The translations under genes were made by a program, and so were the position numbers. Positions 33,285 through 42,511 of a stretch of 54,461 bases of DNA are shown in pieces; within the stretch, counting starts at the first letter, position 1; each line of letters begins with the position of its first letter. The DNA is from Prosthecobacter sp. SYSU 5D2. Lineage in GTDB: Bacteria; Verrucomicrobiota; Verrucomicrobiia; Verrucomicrobiales; Verrucomicrobiaceae. The notes under the pieces were generated by a model. It saw only the letters and a program-made list of their open reading frames with translations, ran no database searches and was not told the origin of the DNA. The stretch lies in the NCBI RefSeq assembly GCF_039655865.1, contig NZ_JBBYXL010000017.1, forward strand, positions 1 through 54,461. The letters run 5' to 3'.

Positions 33285-34940
33285 TTATTTCAGGATCCGC
33301 ACCATGGGCGTGCCCATGTTCATCGGAGGCTCCAGGATGCCCAGCGCCGCACACAGTGTGGAGGCGATATCGGAGATACCAAACGCATCGGCATACCGGC
33401 CTGGCTTGAAAGCGGAGCCGTAAAAGATCACCGGCACATGCGTGTCATAGGAATAAGGGGAACCGTGGGTGGTGCCGGTGCCCGCCTTGCCGCTGCCGGG
33501 GATGAGGTAGGGCTTTAGCACAAACACGATGTCTCCGCTGCGCTCACCATTGAAGCCTTTGGTTATGCGCTGGCCGATGACGCCAGGCGCCCGACCGTCC
33601 AGGAGCTGGTCGCGGCCATACACGGCGTGGATCACCCCGGTGGAAAAAGCCCACTCACGGACAAAGGCGGTGACGGTTTCCGGGGTGAGCTGTTTTTCCA
33701 GCAGCGCAGGGTGGTTGAAGAACAGGCTGTTATTGCTGAGCGTCGGCTTGTTCCCAATCTTGGCTCCCAGGAAATATCGGCCGGGGCCGAAACGCTCGAC
33801 CAGTTTGTTTTGCAGGTCGGTCATCATCTCAGACATCGGCGGGCGGCCACCGTCCAGGCCCTGGGTGCGGGCCTGCTCCGGGATGGGGCAGACGGCGTGG
33901 TCAGCCGTCAAAACCAGGGAGATATTTTCCATGCCGATCTTCTGATCCAGGAAGGCAAAGAGATCCTTGAACTGCCGGTCCATGCGCAGGGTGAGGTCAT
34001 GCACTTCCTGGGAATACGGGCCGAACTTGTGGCCGCAGTAGTCATTGGAGGAAAAGGAGATGCAAAGCAGGTCCGGCTGGCTCCCCTGCCCCAGTTTTTC
34101 ACCCTCGATGGCGGCCTTGGCAAACTCCGCCAGAAGCTGGTTGCCAAACGGCGTGGAGAGCACGGCCTCGTAGCCGCCTTTTTTCTCCTGGAGCACTTTG
34201 TGCGGAAAGGTGCGGGTGGTCTCACCACTCAGGGTGTTCTCACTTTCGACGTCATCGGGATTCGGATATTCCTTGGCATCCAGCAGGCGGTCCCAGGTCT
34301 GGCCGATGAAGGACTCCGGCAGCTTGCGCTCGTTGAAGGTCTGCACCCAGGCAGGCAGCTCCTTCATGTAGTAGCTGCTGGTGATGAAGTTGCCCGTGGC
34401 GGACTCGAACCAAAAGGCCCCGGCAGGCTTTTTGCCGCCCGGCAGGATGGCGCCCCGGTCCTTGATGGCCATGGCCACCACCTTGGACCCCCAGTGCAGG
34501 CGCATCTGGTCAGCCACGGTGGAGCCGATAAAATTGCGCGGGGACATCTTGCCAGCTTTGGTTTCAGGGTCCGTGCCCACGCCAGTGACATCAGTGTCCT
34601 GCACACAGTACATGCTCTGGCCGGTACGCTTGTCATACCAGTCATTGCCGATGATGCCGTGCATCATGGGGGAGCTGCCGCTGAAAAAACTGGCATGGCC
34701 CGGGGCCGTGACGGTGGGCCCGTAATCATACTGCGCGGCGGTCATGAACGCGCCGCCATCCGTCAGCAGCTTCAGGCCGCCATCTTCAAACTGGTGATGA
34801 AAGCGCTCCAGGTATTCATAGCACAACTGGTCCACCACGATGGCGACGACGAGTTTCGGTGGTGGGTTCGGGGCGGCGGCCTGGATGCCAGGCAGACAGA
34901 CGGCGGTGAGGACGAAAAGCAGGATGGATTGAAGCTTCAT
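33285..34940 (-). CDS. exported alkaline phosphatase family enzyme, PafA-like
   Basis: A 551-residue zinc phosphomonoesterase or phosphodiesterase of the nucleotide pyrophosphatase superfamily, periplasmic. Signal peptide from ATG 34940 (LQSILLFVLTAVCLPGIQA). VVAIVVDQLCYEYLERF carries the first metal Asp. GPTVTAPGHASFFSG holds the nucleophilic Thr. SFSSNDYCGHKFGPYSQEVH and LVLTADHAV supply further metal ligands, as in PafA. Such enzymes release phosphate from organic esters, which would feed the Pst importer. Earlier in-frame codons up to 35114 are not expected to be used. Confidence 0.87.
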   Translation of the reverse strand: MKLQSILLFVLTAVCLPGIQAAAPNPPPKLVVAIVVDQLCYEYLERFHHQFEDGGLKLLTDGGAFMTAAQYDYGPTVTAPGHASFFSGSSPMMHGIIGNDWYDKRTGQSMYCVQDTDVTGVGTDPETKAGKMSPRNFIGSTVADQMRLHWGSKVVAMAIKDRGAILPGGKKPAGAFWFESATGNFITSSYYMKELPAWVQTFNERKLPESFIGQTWDRLLDAKEYPNPDDVESENTLSGETTRTFPHKVLQEKKGGYEAVLSTPFGNQLLAEFAKAAIEGEKLGQGSQPDLLCISFSSNDYCGHKFGPYSQEVHDLTLRMDRQFKDLFAFLDQKIGMENISLVLTADHAVCPIPEQARTQGLDGGRPPMSEMMTDLQNKLVERFGPGRYFLGAKIGNKPTLSNNSLFFNHPALLEKQLTPETVTAFVREWAFSTGVIHAVYGRDQLLDGRAPGVIGQRITKGFNGERSGDIVFVLKPYLIPGSGKAGTGTTHGSPYSYDTHVPVIFYGSAFKPGRYADAFGISDIASTLCAALGILEPPMNMGTPMVRILK

Positions 34941-35131
34941 CAGTGAGGTTGGGAGGGAGGAGTCAAACGTCACGGCGGACGCGGATATTCGCAGGAGGCA
35001 GATTTGTTTTAACGGGAAGTCACGCAACAGGGGAAAGTAAAACTTACAGCCATCTTCCAGGGCGGAGGCGAATTGGTCATGTGCGCCATTTTTGTTCATC
35101 GGGCGCTCTTTCATTGAATCCTTCTATCCTT

Positions 35132-35422
35132 ATGAAAACCTTCCCCTGCTCCAATGTAAAAGTCGGCATCCTGGCGATAGTCCTGGCTGCCGTCGCCGCC
35201 AGCCTTCCTGACGCCAATGCCGGCGAAAAAGTGGCCATTGTCAATCTACCACCGCCGGTGACCCTCGCCATCCTGGACCGTTTCCCTGACGCCCGTTTTA
35301 CCGAGGCTGAGGCAGAAACTGAAAACGGTGTGGTGAAGTATGAAGTGGAGATCAAAAGCGGCGGCAAAGATATTGACATTGAGGTCGCCGCAGATGGCCG
35401 TATTCTGAAAATTGACGACTGA
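35132..35422 (+). CDS. small exported PepSY-like protein
   Basis: A 96-residue protein with a signal peptide (KVGILAIVLAAVAASLPDANA) and one small domain: VTLAILDRFPDARFTEAEAE, then VVKYEVEIKSGGKDIDIEV and DGRILKIDD. This pattern (helix, then two strands with Y-E-V-E and D-G-x-I) is that of PepSY-type domains, thought to inhibit proteases or sense metals. It is divergent from the phosphatase gene (191-base gap). Confidence 0.75.
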   Translation: MKTFPCSNVKVGILAIVLAAVAASLPDANAGEKVAIVNLPPPVTLAILDRFPDARFTEAEAETENGVVKYEVEIKSGGKDIDIEVAADGRILKIDD

Positions 35423-35457
35423 TCCGGCGGCGGCATTACCGCGCGCCATTTCAATGA

Positions 35458-35494
35458 CAGCCCCTTTGTGCCCTCCGGTCAGAGGGGCTGCTTT
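35458..35494 (+). terminator. weak terminator after the PepSY-like gene
   Basis: cagcccct (35458-35465) pairs with aggggctg (35483-35490) over a 17-base loop, followed by CTTTT. It lies in the 76-base gap before the convergent acr3 stop. Confidence 0.6.
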
Positions 35495-35498
35495 TGCA

Positions 35499-36602
35499 TC
35501 AGGCAGTCTTCGTCTCGAAAGGAAACCAGCCCCGGGTGCGCTGGCACACACGCACCAGGAAAAGCATGAGCGGCACCTCAATGAGCACTCCGACGACCGT
35601 GGCCAGGGCCGCGCCGGAACTGAGGCCAAAGAGCATGACGGCCGTCGCAATGGCCACTTCAAAATGATTGGAGGCCCCAATCATGGCGCTGGGGGCTGCA
35701 TCCTCGTAACTGAATTTCATGACCTTGGCGGCCAGATAGGTGATGCCAAAAATGAGCAGCGTCTGCAGGGTCAGCGGAACAGCGATCCACAGGATCGTCA
35801 GCGGATTGGCCAGGATGGTCTCACCTTTGAAGCTGAACAGAAGCACCAGGGTGGCGAGCAGGGCGATGATGGAGACGGGCGTGAGGAAGTGCAGAAATTT
35901 CTTCGCGAACCACTCCGGCCCTTTCACCTTCATGATCCACAGGCGCGAGGCGTAACCCGCCACCAATGGCAGCGCCACATAAATGCCCACGGAGAGCAGC
36001 AGCGCCTCCCACGGCACAGGCATTTGATTGATGCCCAGAAGCCAGCCGCCGAGCAGGCCGTAAAGGAAAAGCATGGTGAGTGAATTCACCGCCACCATGA
36101 TGAGCGTGTGCCCCTGGTTGCCTTTGGCCAGGTAACTCCAGACCAGCACCATGGCCGTGCACGGGGCAATGCCAAGCAGGATGGCCCCGGCGATGTAGGA
36201 GCGGTAAAGTTCAACTTCCGAACCGTCTTTCACGACCTCCGTGCCAGGCAGCAGGTCCTTGAAAAAGAATCCAAGAAAGAGCGTCGCGATAGCCAGCATG
36301 GTGAAGGGCTTGACAGCCCAGTTGACAAAGAGGGTCAGGAACACCGGACGGGGATTGCGCCCAGCCTTCACCACCTCTCCAAAATCAATTTTCACCATGA
36401 TGGGATACATCATAAAAAACAGGCAGATGGCGATGGGAATGGAGACGACCGGCGCGCCGTTCACGTAGATGGACATGCCATCAAGCGTCTGCGCCAGCCC
36501 GGGTGCCACCTTGCCCAAGGCAATGCCGGCGACGATGCACAGGCCGACCCAAAGGGTGAGCTGGCGCTCAAAGAGACTCATGGATTTGGTTTCGTTGCTC
36601 AT
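35499..36602 (-). CDS. acr3: arsenite efflux permease, ACR3 family
   Basis: A 367-residue membrane protein with ten predicted helices that exports As(OH)3 from the cytoplasm. Family marks are [14 protein letters not shown], the conserved Cys in [32 protein letters not shown], and the C-terminal [23 protein letters not shown] 36602 is preceded by GGTGG; an in-frame extension to 36662 would cover the two operator palindromes and is unlikely. It is divergent from arsM. ArsR-type operators lie 17 and 45 bases upstream. Confidence 0.95.
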   Translation of the reverse strand: MSNETKSMSLFERQLTLWVGLCIVAGIALGKVAPGLAQTLDGMSIYVNGAPVVSIPIAICLFFMMYPIMVKIDFGEVVKAGRNPRPVFLTLFVNWAVKPFTMLAIATLFLGFFFKDLLPGTEVVKDGSEVELYRSYIAGAILLGIAPCTAMVLVWSYLAKGNQGHTLIMVAVNSLTMLFLYGLLGGWLLGINQMPVPWEALLLSVGIYVALPLVAGYASRLWIMKVKGPEWFAKKFLHFLTPVSIIALLATLVLLFSFKGETILANPLTILWIAVPLTLQTLLIFGITYLAAKVMKFSYEDAAPSAMIGASNHFEVAIATAVMLFGLSSGAALATVVGVLIEVPLMLFLVRVCQRTRGWFPFETKTA

Positions 36603-36618
36603 GGTGCACCACCGTTGT

Positions 36619-36634
36619 TTGGCTTTATGGCCAA
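36619..36634. promoter_or_regulatory. ArsR-type operator, site 1
   Basis: ttggctttatggccaa: outer TTGGC/GCCAA is a perfect 5-bp inverted repeat. It matches the arsR-proximal site (43097-43112) at 12 of 16 positions, including both half-sites, and lies between the acr3 ATG and its likely promoter. Confidence 0.6.
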
Positions 36635-36646
36635 GTAAAGATTTAT

Positions 36647-36662
36647 TTGGCAATTTTACCAA
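36647..36662. promoter_or_regulatory. ArsR-type operator, site 2
   Basis: ttggcaattttaccaa: outer TTGG/CCAA, inner pair degenerate. It is 28 bp centre to centre from site 1, in the acr3-arsM intergenic region (36603-36810). The rest of that region before arsM shows no gene. Confidence 0.5.
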
Positions 36663-36810
36663 ATGAATGGCTTATGCAGGCACCCCATCTGCCCGACTCA
36701 GTGCCGCGACGTAAAAAGTCTGCGTCCTTTTTCACCTCGGCCCGTCTCCCCCGCTGAACCGCAACGGCATTCCGCCGGACGGCAAACCAAACCCATCAAA
36801 GTAAAAGACC

Positions 36811-37635
36811 ATGACAACGATGACTCAAAAACAGACGCACCAGAACGACAGCCTGCGGCAGGGAGTGCGGGAGCATTACGCCAAGATTGTGGAATCCACC
36901 GGCTGCGGCTGTGCGCCCACCTGCTGCACGCCGGGCGCAGATCAACGGGATGTGGCGGAGGTTTCCCAAAAACTGGGCTACAGTGCCGAGCAGACAGGGG
37001 CCGTGCCGGAAGGGGCCAACCTGGGAGTGGGCTGTGGCAATCCGCATGCCATCGCCGCCTTGCAGGCCGGACAGACGGTGCTGGATCTGGGCAGCGGCGC
37101 GGGATTCGATGTCTTCCTGGCAGCCCGTGCCGTGGGGCCTGCGGGCCGGGTCATCGGTGTGGACATGACACCGGTCATGATCTCCAAGGCACGGGAAAAT
37201 GCGCTGAAGACCGGCCTGGAAAACACGGATTTTCGGCTGGGTGAGATCGAGCATCTGCCCGTGGCGGATGCGACGGTGGACGTGATTCTGTCCAACTGTG
37301 TGATCAATCTTTCTCCGGACAAAGGCCAGGTCTTTGCCGAGGCCGCACGTGTTCTGAAACCCGGCGGCAGACTGGCCATCTCCGATGTGGTGGCGCTGAA
37401 GCCGGTGCCGGAGGAGATGCGCACGGACATGCTGCTGTATGCCGGCTGTGCCTCCGGCGCGGCAGAGATCGCTGAGCTGGAAAAGCTGCTGGGTGAAGCC
37501 GGTTTTGAAAACATCCGCATCACGCCCAAGCCGGAAAGCCGCGAGGTGATCCGTGACTGGTTCCCTGGAAAAGGACTGGAGGAACTGTTCGCCTCCGCCA
37601 CCCTTGAGGCTGTCAAACCCGCCGCCATCGCCTGA
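36811..37635 (+). CDS. arsM: arsenite S-adenosylmethionine methyltransferase
   Basis: A 274-residue enzyme that methylates As(III) to mono-, di- and trimethyl species, which can be volatile. It carries the SAM motif VLDLGSGAGFD (90-100) and the three conserved As-binding Cys: Cys75 in GVGCGNP, Cys163 in LSNCVINL, and Cys213 in YAGCASGA. An N-terminal Cys cluster GCGCAPTCC (31-39) adds four more thiols. Length is normal for bacterial ArsM. It is divergent from acr3 and only 2 bases before the sigma factor gene, so both share a transcript. Confidence 0.96.
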   Translation: MTTMTQKQTHQNDSLRQGVREHYAKIVESTGCGCAPTCCTPGADQRDVAEVSQKLGYSAEQTGAVPEGANLGVGCGNPHAIAALQAGQTVLDLGSGAGFDVFLAARAVGPAGRVIGVDMTPVMISKARENALKTGLENTDFRLGEIEHLPVADATVDVILSNCVINLSPDKGQVFAEAARVLKPGGRLAISDVVALKPVPEEMRTDMLLYAGCASGAAEIAELEKLLGEAGFENIRITPKPESREVIRDWFPGKGLEELFASATLEAVKPAAIA

Positions 37636-37637
37636 GC

Positions 37638-38201
37638 ATGACCGTCACCCTGGAAGACATCTGGTCCCAGTTCGCCACCCGTCTGCGTCATTTCATACGC
37701 GGGCGGGTGGCGGATGAATCAGCCGCCGAGGACATCCTGCAAAATGTTTTTGTGAAGATCCAGCAGCGGCTTGGCCAGTTGCGTGGACTGGAGAAACTGG
37801 AGAGCTGGATTTTTCAAATCACCCGCAATGCCATTGTGGACCATCACCGCCAGGTAAAACCTGCTGAGCCGCTGGATGAGGAGACCGCACCTGCGGAGAT
37901 GCTCTCCAGCTTCCGCGATGATCCGGAGGCCATCACCTTGCTGGCGGCCTTTCGCCGGATGATCAGCGAGCTGCCGGAGACGTATCGTGAAGCGATAGAA
38001 CTCACCGAGCTGCAAGGCCTCACCCAGCAGGAGCTGGCGGAACGAATGGGCATCTCCCTTTCCGGCGCGAAATCCCGCGTGCAACGGGGCCGGGCACTGC
38101 TGAAGGAGATGCTGCTGGAGTGCTGCCGTTTTGAATTCGACCGGCGCGGCGGCATCGTCGAGTGCGAGCCGAAAAAGAGGGCCTCCTGCAAAGAGTGCTG
38201 A
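37638..38201 (+). CDS. sigZ: ECF sigma factor, SigZ type
   Basis: A 187-residue extracytoplasmic-function sigma factor. Region 2 spans about residues 8-75 (DILQNVFVKIQQRL, LESWIFQITRNAIVDHHR) and region 4 about 105-165 (LPETYREAIELTELQGLTQQ, then GISLSGAKSRVQRGR). The Cys-containing tail ECCRFEFDRRGGIVECEPKK resembles the SigZ family end and finishes CKEC. No anti-sigma gene lies next to it. Translation starts 2 bases after arsM, so it is expected to be made when arsenic is present; its thiols might bind As(III), which is inference. Confidence 0.88.
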   Translation: MTVTLEDIWSQFATRLRHFIRGRVADESAAEDILQNVFVKIQQRLGQLRGLEKLESWIFQITRNAIVDHHRQVKPAEPLDEETAPAEMLSSFRDDPEAITLLAAFRRMISELPETYREAIELTELQGLTQQELAERMGISLSGAKSRVQRGRALLKEMLLECCRFEFDRRGGIVECEPKKRASCKEC

Positions 38202-38259
38202 AGCTGGATATCAGCCGAGGATGGTCGCAAGACCGTCCTTCTTCCAGCGTTCCGTAGCG

Positions 38260-39756
38260 ATGCCCGTGCGCCTTTTTTCCCTTTTCTCAACCTGCCTCCT
38301 CACGCTTGCCATTGCCTCATCAGGCTTCGCTGAGCGGCCTAACATCCTGCTGATACTGCCGGACCAGATGCGTGCCAGTGCCATGGGCTGCGATGGCAAT
38401 GAAGAGGTCAAAACACCGCACATTGACCGGCTGGCGGCGGAAGGCATGATGTTTAAGCGCACCTATGCCAACGTGCCGGTGTGCTGTCCGGCGCGGGCCA
38501 TTTTGATGACGGGCACTTATCCACATGTGAACGGCATGGTGGCCAATGATCTGCGGCTGCGGGAGGAGCACGTGACCATTGCCGAGCAGCTCCAGGAGGC
38601 GGGCTACCGCACCGGGTTCATCGGCAAATGGCACCTGGATGGCGGGCCGCGTGATCCCGGATTTGTGCCACCGGGGCCGCGCCGGCAGGGTTTTGAATTT
38701 TGGGCCGCCTATGAGTGCCATCACAAGCACTTTGAGCCGGACTACTTCCGGGATACACCGGAGCGCATCGTGGTGAACAAATTTGAGCCGGAAGCCTCCT
38801 GTGATTTTGCCGTGGAGTTCCTGAAATCACAGCCCAAAGAGAGGCCGTTTTTCCTGACCGTGCAGATGGGGCCGCCGCATGATCCCTACGGCGCTCCGGA
38901 GGAATACATGAATCAATACGATGCCCCCAAACTGACGCCGGATAAAAGCTGGCAAGAGGGCAGCGAAACTCGCCCGACACCGAAGAAGGGTCTTCGCCGG
39001 GGACCGCTGGCCAACCGCTTTGTCCCGCTCGGCGGCAAGGAGGAAATCGCCGCCTACTATGCGGCGATCACGGCCATTGATGACCAGGTGGGCCGCCTGC
39101 TGGCCACCCTGAAAGAAACCGGCGCGGATGAAAACACCATCATCCTTTTCACCTCGGATCATGGCGACATGCTGGGCAATCATGGCATGCGGCGCAAGCG
39201 CAAGCCGCACGATGAATCCGCCCGCGTGCCGGGCATCATCCGCTGGCCCGCCCGCGTGCCGAAGGGCAAGTCCGTGGACACCCTTTTCAGCCATGTGGAC
39301 ATGCCCCCGACCCTCTTGGCCCTGGCCGGACTGCCCGTGCCAGAGGTGATGCAAGGCGCCGACCTGTCCCGCGTGGCGCTGGGTGAAACGACCGAAGGAC
39401 CCGAGGCCGTGCTGCTGCAAATCTTCGTCCCTTTTAACCCCGATGGCATCGCCAGACCCTGGCGCGGCATCATCACCGCAGACTACACCTATGCGCGGTA
39501 TGAGGAGGAGCCATGGGTGCTGTTTAATGACAAAGCTGACCCGCACCAGATGACAAACCTGGCGTCGGATGCCGCTGCCTCCCCCCTGCGTGAAAAGCTG
39601 GATGCCCAGCTCACCGCGCTGATGAAAAAACATGGCGATGCCTGGAGCTTTAACTCCTCTGAAATCGTCGAAGAAGGCGGCCGCCTGTATAAGAACAGCA
39701 CCTTTTACACCGTCCAGGAATACCTGGAATGGGCCAAGGAGAATAACAAAGAGTAA
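38260..39756 (+). CDS. exported sulfatase, formylglycine type
   Basis: A 498-residue arylsulfatase-family enzyme for a sulfated polysaccharide or ester, periplasmic. Signal peptide VRLFSLFSTCLLTLAIASSG from ATG 38260. The metal site begins RPNILLILPDQMRA. The modified Cys is the first residue of CCPAR (CxPxR) in VPVCCPARAILMTGTYPH. GFIGKWHLDG, FTSDHGDMLGNHG and KRKPHDESARVPGIIRWP supply other active-site residues. An activating formylglycine enzyme is needed elsewhere. It follows sigZ by 58 bases; a start at 38221 is also possible. Verrucomicrobia often have many sulfatases. Confidence 0.92.
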   Translation: MPVRLFSLFSTCLLTLAIASSGFAERPNILLILPDQMRASAMGCDGNEEVKTPHIDRLAAEGMMFKRTYANVPVCCPARAILMTGTYPHVNGMVANDLRLREEHVTIAEQLQEAGYRTGFIGKWHLDGGPRDPGFVPPGPRRQGFEFWAAYECHHKHFEPDYFRDTPERIVVNKFEPEASCDFAVEFLKSQPKERPFFLTVQMGPPHDPYGAPEEYMNQYDAPKLTPDKSWQEGSETRPTPKKGLRRGPLANRFVPLGGKEEIAAYYAAITAIDDQVGRLLATLKETGADENTIILFTSDHGDMLGNHGMRRKRKPHDESARVPGIIRWPARVPKGKSVDTLFSHVDMPPTLLALAGLPVPEVMQGADLSRVALGETTEGPEAVLLQIFVPFNPDGIARPWRGIITADYTYARYEEEPWVLFNDKADPHQMTNLASDAAASPLREKLDAQLTALMKKHGDAWSFNSSEIVEEGGRLYKNSTFYTVQEYLEWAKENNKE

Positions 39757-39777
39757 GGCAGAATCAGCAGCCCTCCA

Positions 39778-40632
39778 TTACCGGAACATCAGCACCGGGA
39801 TCTGGCAGGTGCGCACCATCGTGGTAGTGGTGCTGCCGAGGATGAACTGGCGGATGGGGCTGTGGCCATAGGCACCCATGACCAGGAGGTCAATCTCGCT
39901 GGTCTTGACAACGTTGGCGATGATCTCCTCAGGGGAACCCGCTTCTGCCGCAGCAACGACAGTGAAACCGACGCTCCGCAGTTTCTCAGCCGCTTCCTCC
40001 AGAAAGTAACGGGCGTTGTCATCCACCTTGCCAGCCCGCAGGAGGTGGCAATGACAGCCTTTCAGCAGCGGGCTGTTCATCACAAAATCCACCGCCTTCA
40101 GCACACTGGGGCCGCCATCATAGGCGATGAGGAAACGCTGGATGGGCTTGAATGCACGGGCGGCAACAAGCACAGGACGCACGCTGGTACGGATGACGCG
40201 CTCCACCTGGCCACCGAGGTGGCCTTTGGCAAAATTGGCGTGCTCGCCGCGCTTGCCGATGACCACCAGCTCAGCGGCAGGCTCCAGTTCCTCCAGCGTT
40301 TCCGCCAGCGAACCATGGCGCTGCACAGTCTCCACCTGGGAGATGCCTGCGGCCTGGAGCTGCTTTTCGGCATCTTCCAGAATGGCCTTGCCCTTCAGGC
40401 GGGCCACACGGGCCTGATTTTCCTCCAGCTTGACCAGTTCTGCGGTAAGTTCAGCCGAGGCATCGAAGCCGATGGCACCGGTGAAATCCGCCCCCATGGC
40501 ATGTTCACGATGGGGATCGAGCACGTGTAAAACGCGGATGCCAGCGCCCATGCGTGAGGCCGCCCAGGCGCTGTGTTGATAAACGCTCGGCGCGTATTGG
40601 GAACCGTCGGTGCAGGCAAGAATCGTTGACAT
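39778..40632 (-). CDS. universal stress protein with two Usp domains
   Basis: A 284-residue cytoplasmic protein made of two Usp folds (about 1-150 and 160-284). Each has the nucleotide-binding G-x2-G-x9-G pattern: VVIGKRGEHANFAKGHLGG in the first and VMGAYGHSPIRQFILGS in the second. The first begins ILACTDGSQYAPSVY. Tandem Usp proteins sense stress or energy state by binding ATP. It lies 42 bases after a SulP transporter gene on the same strand, a recurring pairing that suggests the Usp regulates the transporter. It converges with the sulfatase (21 bases). Confidence 0.93.
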   Translation of the reverse strand: MSTILACTDGSQYAPSVYQHSAWAASRMGAGIRVLHVLDPHREHAMGADFTGAIGFDASAELTAELVKLEENQARVARLKGKAILEDAEKQLQAAGISQVETVQRHGSLAETLEELEPAAELVVIGKRGEHANFAKGHLGGQVERVIRTSVRPVLVAARAFKPIQRFLIAYDGGPSVLKAVDFVMNSPLLKGCHCHLLRAGKVDDNARYFLEEAAEKLRSVGFTVVAAAEAGSPEEIIANVVKTSEIDLLVMGAYGHSPIRQFILGSTTTTMVRTCQIPVLMFR

Positions 40633-40674
40633 AAGTTGGGTGTATCTTGGTTGGATGTTTCCTGACGGGTTGAC

Positions 40675-42276
40675 TTAATGGTCGAGCAGACGGTCCAGCG
40701 CATCGGGCTTGTCGTGAATCGCAAGCTTGTCAACGAGCGTGGCGCTGGCTTCGTTCATTCCCAGAATTTCCACCTCCGTGCCTTCGCGGCGGAATTTCAG
40801 CACCACTTTGTCCAACGCAGAGACGGCGGTGAGATCCCAGAAATGCGCATGGCTGACGTCAATGACCACTTTCGCCAGCACTTCTTTGAAGTCGAACTGC
40901 GTGATGAACGCCCCCGATGAAGCGAAGAAAAGCTGCCCGGCAACGGTGTAGGTGCGGGAGTCTTTCTCAGCATCCAGGCTGCTGCGTACGCGCAGGATCT
41001 GGGCGACCTTCCGGGCGAAGAACAGCGCACTGAGCAGCACGCCGACGCCCACACCGATGGCCAGGTTATGCGTGGCCACCACGACGATGACGGTGGAGAG
41101 CATGACCGTGCTGGAACTCTTCGGATGCAGGCGCATGTTCTTAAACGATGCCCAGGAGAAAGTGCCGATGGACACCATGATCATCACGGCCACCAGGGCA
41201 GGCATGGGGATCTGCTTCACCCAGGGGCCGAGCACGACTAACAAAATGAGCAGAAACACGCCGGCCACAAAGGTGGACAGACGGCCACGGCCGCCGGACT
41301 TCACATTGATGACGGACTGGCCGATCATGGCGCAGCCTGCCATGCCGCCGAACAGACCGGCGGCGATGTTGGCCAGACCCTGGCCGCTGCATTCGCGGTT
41401 TTTATTGCTCGGCGTATCCGTCATCTCATCCACGATCTGCGCGGTCATCAGAGATTCCAGCAGGCCCACAGCGGCCAGGCCGGCCGAGTACGGCAGGATG
41501 ATCCAAAAGGTCTCCAGCGTCCACGCCACCTGCGGCCAGAGGAAGATGGGCAGAGAATCCGGCAGGGAACCCAGGTCCCCCACGCGGCGCACATCCAGTT
41601 TGAAAACAATGGCCAGCACGGTCATCACAATGATGGCAACCAGGGGCGAGGGCACCACCTTGGTTACGCGCGGCAGCAGGTAGATGATGGCCAGTGCACC
41701 CGCCACCATGGCATAGACCATCCAGCCTGCGCCTTTGAACTCCGGCAACTGCGCCATGAAGATGAGGATGGCCAGGGCATTGACAAAACCCGTCATGACC
41801 GATTTGGAAACAAAGCGCATGACATCGCCGATGCGGGCGATGCCGGCAATGATCTGGATGACACCTGTCAAGAGCGTGGCCGCCAAGAGATATTGCAGGC
41901 CGTGCTCCTTGACCAGGGTGACCATCAGCAGTGCCATGGCCCCGGTGGCAGCCGAGATCATGCCCGGACGACCACCGAAGATGGCAGTGACCACGGCGAT
42001 GCAAAATGAGGCGTACAGCCCCACCTTGGGATCCACCCCGGCGATGATTGAAAAGGCGATCGCCTCCGGGATGAGAGCCAGGGCGACGACGATGCCCGCG
42101 AGCAAGTCACCGCGGATGTTGGAGAACCATTCTTGAGAGAGATTTTTGGAGAACACAGAGAAGTAGGAGTGAGTGGGGGGAGACGGAAGAAAATCGACGT
42201 GCCCGGCCAGTAATAAAGTCCGGGGTGTGAAGGCAGGTCCACGGTGCTGCATGGTTGCACCGGGGTTGACATACAT
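40675..42276 (-). CDS. SulP-family anion transporter with STAS domain
   Basis: A 533-residue secondary transporter for sulfate, bicarbonate or a similar anion. The membrane part (about residues 50-420) starts [20 protein letters not shown], followed by [19 protein letters not shown] and [19 protein letters not shown] segments. A C-terminal cytoplasmic STAS domain follows (about 430-533, [17 protein letters not shown]). The substrate cannot be told. ATG 42276 is favoured because AGGTGG lies five bases before it; the first 45 residues are atypical, so a later start is possible. The downstream gene is the Usp. Confidence 0.88.
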   Translation of the reverse strand: MYVNPGATMQHRGPAFTPRTLLLAGHVDFLPSPPTHSYFSVFSKNLSQEWFSNIRGDLLAGIVVALALIPEAIAFSIIAGVDPKVGLYASFCIAVVTAIFGGRPGMISAATGAMALLMVTLVKEHGLQYLLAATLLTGVIQIIAGIARIGDVMRFVSKSVMTGFVNALAILIFMAQLPEFKGAGWMVYAMVAGALAIIYLLPRVTKVVPSPLVAIIVMTVLAIVFKLDVRRVGDLGSLPDSLPIFLWPQVAWTLETFWIILPYSAGLAAVGLLESLMTAQIVDEMTDTPSNKNRECSGQGLANIAAGLFGGMAGCAMIGQSVINVKSGGRGRLSTFVAGVFLLILLVVLGPWVKQIPMPALVAVMIMVSIGTFSWASFKNMRLHPKSSSTVMLSTVIVVVATHNLAIGVGVGVLLSALFFARKVAQILRVRSSLDAEKDSRTYTVAGQLFFASSGAFITQFDFKEVLAKVVIDVSHAHFWDLTAVSALDKVVLKFRREGTEVEILGMNEASATLVDKLAIHDKPDALDRLLDH

Positions 42277-42280
42277 GTCA

Positions 42281-42350
42281 GCCACCTGCGTGAGGTGGCG
42301 GGATTTGACAGGCTATGGCGGACTCACCTGCGGAAGCGTGGCGCAGGTGA
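42281..42350 (-). promoter_or_regulatory. structured leader before the SulP gene
   Basis: On the minus strand the leader reads tcacctgcg (42350-42342), then cgcaggtga (42332-42324), then gccacct (42299-42293), then aggtggc (42287-42281) and ATG at 42276. Segments 1 and 2 form a 9-bp hairpin. Segments 3 and 4 form a 7-bp hairpin with a 5-base loop that buries the ribosome binding site AGGTGG. Segment 1 can also pair with the cgcaggtg around segment 4, so alternative folds exist. This could be translational control by an RNA switch or protein. Confidence 0.4.
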
Positions 42351-42459
42351 TGGCGGTTTTAAACGGACGGGGCATGGGGATTGGCAGTCAGTCACTTGCC
42401 CTCCGTTGGGCGCTGAATCAACCCTTTTTTACCCCGGCACCCCCTAACCATCATTGCAT

Positions 42460-42495
42460 AAAAAAAGCGTGTGCAGGCAGAAAGCCCGCACACGC
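42460..42495 (-). terminator. rho-independent terminator of the BamE-like lipoprotein gene
   Basis: gcgtgtgcaggc (42467-42478) pairs at 11 of 12 positions with gcccgcacacgc (42484-42495); on the minus strand seven T follow (42460-42466). It lies 16 bases after the stop at 42512. Confidence 0.9.
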
Positions 42496-42511
42496 CACGG
42501 CGAAACTCGTT

